16,501 nt of DNA from Desulfobacterales bacterium. GTDB lineage: Bacteria; Desulfobacterota; Desulfobacteria; Desulfobacterales; JAFDCJ01. Shown piece after piece: positions 14,038 to 16,501 of this stretch (positions within the stretch are counted from its first letter, which is position 1; every line of letters begins with the position of its first letter). Below the pieces are notes generated by a model. The model was given only the letters and a program-made list of their open reading frames with translations, had not been told where the DNA came from and did not search any database. Position numbers and translations under genes: made by a program. The stretch is taken from contig CP070771.1 of assembly GCA_020345785.1 (NCBI GenBank), positions 5,913,314 through 5,929,814 of the forward strand. The letters are read 5' to 3'.

Positions 14038-14066
14038 TTGACAAATTGTTGCAATTAACAGATACT
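14038..14066 (+). promoter_or_regulatory. Sigma70 promoter for the HPr-EI-smpB operon
   Basis: A perfect TTGACA (14038-14043) is followed by a 17-bp spacer and GATACT (14061-14066), which matches four of six -10 positions. The implied start near 14073 leaves a leader of only about 17 nt before the HPr ATG. That agrees with the lack of a clear ribosome site there. Confidence 0.65.
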
Positions 14067-14089
14067 AACAACTTTTGATACGGCAACCT

Positions 14090-14371
14090 ATGGCAACAAT
14101 CGGGAAGGAATTATACAGGACAACAACTATTATAAATGATCTCGGACTGCATGCACGGGCAGCGGCGCGGATTGCTGAAATTGCCGGAAATGCCGCCGCA
14201 AATATCTGGCTGATGAAAGACGACCAGAAAGCCGACGCGTCCAGCATCGTGGACATATTAACGCTGGCTTGTGAAAAAGGTACAAAAATAAAGATTATCA
14301 TCGAGGATCCGGTGGACTCCGACATCTTAACCGCCCTTGTCGATCTCGTTGATAGCGGATTTGGGGAATAG
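14090..14371 (+). CDS. HPr-family phosphocarrier protein
   Basis: This is a small cytoplasmic PTS phosphocarrier that takes phosphate from enzyme I on a histidine and passes it to EIIA-type partners. From the ATG at 14090 it is 93 aa, slightly longer than the usual 85-90. The active-site motif NDLGLHARAA has His21; Ala replaces the common Pro of HARPA. Ser52 in DASSIVDIL is exactly 31 residues later, the spacing of His15-Ser46 in classical HPr, so control by HPr kinase is possible. A longer reading to a TTG at 14075 would start at the predicted transcription start, so I prefer the ATG although it lacks a good ribosome site. It lies six bases upstream of ptsI. With no EII gene nearby it may act in a regulatory (PTS-Ntr-like) relay. 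Confidence 0.88.
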   Translation: MATIGKELYRTTTIINDLGLHARAAARIAEIAGNAAANIWLMKDDQKADASSIVDILTLACEKGTKIKIIIEDPVDSDILTALVDLVDSGFGE

Positions 14372-14377
14372 ACCATA

Positions 14378-16138
14378 ATGTCGCGACCGGTTGGAGAGAA
14401 AAGACTCAAAGGAATCAATGCCTCGCCTGGTATATGTATCGGCAGGGCCTATCTGGTCGATCGAGAAGGCGTCGATATCGTCGAAAAGTATTTTATCGAG
14501 AAGAAGAAACTGCCAAAAGAAATCGAACGCTTCAAGGCGGCCGTTAAAAAAGCAGGGGATGACATTCGCCTCGTCATCGCAAACAGCCCGGAAGAACTGC
14601 GGCGCGCCCAAATTCTTGAAACTCACGTCGCCCTGCTGACAGACAAAATGCTTTATGGCAAAACTATCGAGACGATAGAGAGAGAGGGGGTTAACGCCGA
14701 ATGGGCCCTCAAGCAGGTTGTATCCAATCTCAAATCGGTTTTTCTGAGCATGGCCGACGCATACCTGAAGGAGCGGGCTTCAGACATCGTGCATGTATCA
14801 GACAGCATCATGCGCAACCTTATCGGAGCCGAATCTGAAAAAATCGCCGACATCGACAAACGCGTCATCCTGGTGGCCCGCGATCTGTCTCCGGCCGACA
14901 CCAGCCAGATAAACCTGGAGAAAATTATGGGCTTTATCACGGATCACGGCGGGAAAGCATCCCATACCGGTATCGTGGCCCAAGCCCTTGAGATTCCGGC
15001 GGTAGTCGGTCTTGAGCATGCTACCAGCCAAATCAAAAATGAAGATCTCATCATCGTCGACGGCAATACCGGCAAGGTAATCGTAAATCCGAGCGAAAAA
15101 TCCCTGGTGGAATACGAAGAACGCAAGATTCAATACGAAGCATACCGAGCCGTCATCACTCGGGAGAGCCATTTAAGGGCGGAAACAACCGACGGCATGC
15201 AGTTGGACGTCATGGGCAATATTGAACTCCCGGAAGAGGTGGTTTCGGTAAGAAATTACGGCGGCGACGGCATCGGCCTTTACCGCACCGAATTTCAGTA
15301 TATGAATCGGGCGGTTTTCCCGGGGGAAGAAGAATTGTTTGAAAAGTATAAAGATGTGGTTGAAGTGATGGCGCCCAAGCCCGTCACCATTCGCACCCTG
15401 GATATCAACGGCGACAAGGCGGTGATCGGTCAATCCGCTCATGATGAAGCCAATCCCGCCCTCGGTCTTCGCTCGATACGATATTGCTTGAGAAAACCGG
15501 AGATATTCAATACCCAGCTGCGAGCCATATTGAGGGCGGCGGCGTTCGGAAACGTTCGCATCCTGTTTCCAATGATCTCAGCCTACTTTGAAATATGCGA
15601 AACGAGGAAATTGTTGGACCAGGCAGCCGAATCTCTCGAAAAAGACGGCCTGCCGTATAACCGGGAAATTGATATCGGAATCATGATCGAAGTTCCATCG
15701 GCAGTTATCCTGGCCGATTTACTGGCGGAGAAAGTAGATTTTTTCAGTATCGGTACCAATGACCTCATCCAATACGCCCTTGCGATTGACAGAGGCAACC
15801 GGCAAGTTGCCCATCTATATCAGCCGCTGGATCCTGCCGTCATCCGACTGATCAAGCAGACGGCGGACGTGGCCAAAGACAAGGGGATAAAGGTTTACAT
15901 TTGCGGTGAAATGGCAGCAACGGCCCATCACATTCCCCTGCTGTTAGGCCTTGGCATGGACGAGCTGAGTATGAATCCTCAATCGATTCCGCATATCAAA
16001 CGGATAATTCGATCCTTGCACCTGGGCGATGCCCGATTATTCCTGCAGGAGGCCCTCAAAAAGCGGACGGCCAGGGGGGTCTTTGGGCTGGTGCGGGAGG
16101 CCTACGGAGATATTCTGGCGGACAGGGCGCATAGCTGA
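14378..16138 (+). CDS. ptsI: PTS enzyme I (phosphoenolpyruvate-protein phosphotransferase)
   Basis: This cytoplasmic enzyme autophosphorylates with phosphoenolpyruvate and phosphorylates HPr. It is 586 aa, the normal length (about 570-590) for EI without a GAF domain, so it is the classical form rather than EI-Ntr (PtsP). An N-terminal HPr-binding helical domain (about 11-140) precedes the phosphohistidine domain with GGKASHTGIVAQALEIPAVV (191-210) and active His196. The C-terminal PEP-binding barrel has GIGLYRTEFQYMNR, the SIGTNDLIQYALAIDRGN motif and YICGEMA, with the catalytic acid Cys. The usual GGxTSH reads GGKASH, a mild variation. It follows the HPr gene by six bases and is followed two bases later by smpB, which points to one operon. 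Confidence 0.95.
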   Translation: MSRPVGEKRLKGINASPGICIGRAYLVDREGVDIVEKYFIEKKKLPKEIERFKAAVKKAGDDIRLVIANSPEELRRAQILETHVALLTDKMLYGKTIETIEREGVNAEWALKQVVSNLKSVFLSMADAYLKERASDIVHVSDSIMRNLIGAESEKIADIDKRVILVARDLSPADTSQINLEKIMGFITDHGGKASHTGIVAQALEIPAVVGLEHATSQIKNEDLIIVDGNTGKVIVNPSEKSLVEYEERKIQYEAYRAVITRESHLRAETTDGMQLDVMGNIELPEEVVSVRNYGGDGIGLYRTEFQYMNRAVFPGEEELFEKYKDVVEVMAPKPVTIRTLDINGDKAVIGQSAHDEANPALGLRSIRYCLRKPEIFNTQLRAILRAAAFGNVRILFPMISAYFEICETRKLLDQAAESLEKDGLPYNREIDIGIMIEVPSAVILADLLAEKVDFFSIGTNDLIQYALAIDRGNRQVAHLYQPLDPAVIRLIKQTADVAKDKGIKVYICGEMAATAHHIPLLLGLGMDELSMNPQSIPHIKRIIRSLHLGDARLFLQEALKKRTARGVFGLVREAYGDILADRAHS

Positions 16139-16140
16139 TT

Positions 16141-16501
16141 ATGGAAAAGAGCCACATCAAAATAATCGCCGTCAACCGCAAAGCCCGGCACGACTTTTTT
16201 ATCGAAGATGAGTATGAAGCCGGAATGGTCCTGAAGGGAACCGAGGTAAAGTCCCTCAGGCTCGGCAAGGTCAATTTAAAGGATTCCTATGCCAGAATTA
16301 AAGACGGCGAGGTGTTCGTTTACCAGATGCACATCGGCCCCTACCCCTTTGCCCACTACGAAAATCACGATCCGTTGAGGACCCGCAAACTTCTCCTCCA
16401 CAAGCAAGAGATTAAACGCATAAATGCCAAGGTAAACGAAAAGGGCCACACACTGGTACCCCTCAAAATCTACTTTAAATCCGGCAAGGTAAAATTGTCC
16501 C
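16141..16501 (+). CDS. smpB: SsrA-binding protein SmpB, N-terminal part (cut by window end)
   Basis: SmpB binds tmRNA and mimics a codon-anticodon pair so that stalled ribosomes are rescued and the nascent chain tagged. The visible 120 codons match the conserved core throughout: NRKARHDFFIEDEYEAGMVL, then GTEVKSLRLGKVNLKDSYA, HIGPYPFAHYENHDPLRTRK and KGHTLVPLKIYFKSGKVK. Typical proteins are 145-160 aa, so only the basic C-terminal tail is missing. The ATG lies two bases after the ptsI stop, so the gene is probably expressed with it. The pairing has no obvious functional reason and may simply be a lineage-conserved arrangement. Confidence 0.95.
   Translation, partial: MEKSHIKIIAVNRKARHDFFIEDEYEAGMVLKGTEVKSLRLGKVNLKDSYARIKDGEVFVYQMHIGPYPFAHYENHDPLRTRKLLLHKQEIKRINAKVNEKGHTLVPLKIYFKSGKVKLS

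Overview
The window looks like chromosomal DNA of a Desulfobacterota (former Deltaproteobacteria) bacterium, probably a Desulfobacterales-type sulfate reducer or relative. The grounds are a Liv-type ABC operon carrying two acyl-CoA/AMP ligases, a GAF-PAS-LuxR regulator of a kind common in that group, an HPr-EI-smpB cluster, repeat-rich spacers, and a small gene that can only be read if UGA encodes selenocysteine. The placement is inferred from gene content and style; no marker gene was compared.

Region 1 (1-11419, all minus strand) is one long operon-like array read from right to left: livG, a long-chain-type acyl-CoA synthetase, livH, livM, livK, livF, a LEA14/WHy-type lipoprotein, a divergent AMP-ligase, and a second livK paralogue. 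A complete branched-chain-amino-acid-type (HAAT) importer is thus interleaved with two CoA-ligase-family enzymes. This suggests uptake of a carboxylic acid that is activated to its CoA thioester on entry, rather than plain amino-acid uptake. The spacers hold several strong inverted repeats: 29-87, 1732-1793, 3393-3440, 7511-7542 and 8481-8596.

Region 2 (11420-13299) has the presumed control region of the operon. It holds a candidate sigma70 promoter, a perfect 19-bp palindrome, and repeated ATGAATC/GATTCAT words. The gene for a GAF-PAS-coiled-coil-LuxR HTH regulator follows, in the same orientation and just upstream of the operon; it is the obvious candidate regulator.

Region 3 (13300-14037) looks empty to a standard gene finder but holds the most interesting item. 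A 75-residue glutaredoxin-like protein (13525-13752, minus strand) has two in-frame UGA codons, one at the first position of a CPYT-type active site and one exactly three residues from the C terminus (Sec-Ala-Val-stop). Each UGA is followed at 11 nt by a hairpin suited to a bacterial SECIS. The protein has no cysteine. It matches what I remember of the 'Uxx-star' glutaredoxin-like (seleno)protein family. Upstream of it, between divergent genes, lies an unidentified 82-nt element with 18 bp of perfectly paired stem (13862-13943).

Region 4 (14038-16501, plus strand) has a good sigma70 promoter, an HPr-type phosphocarrier, PTS enzyme I, and smpB, which is cut by the window edge. No sugar-specific EII is present, so the phosphorelay is probably regulatory here.
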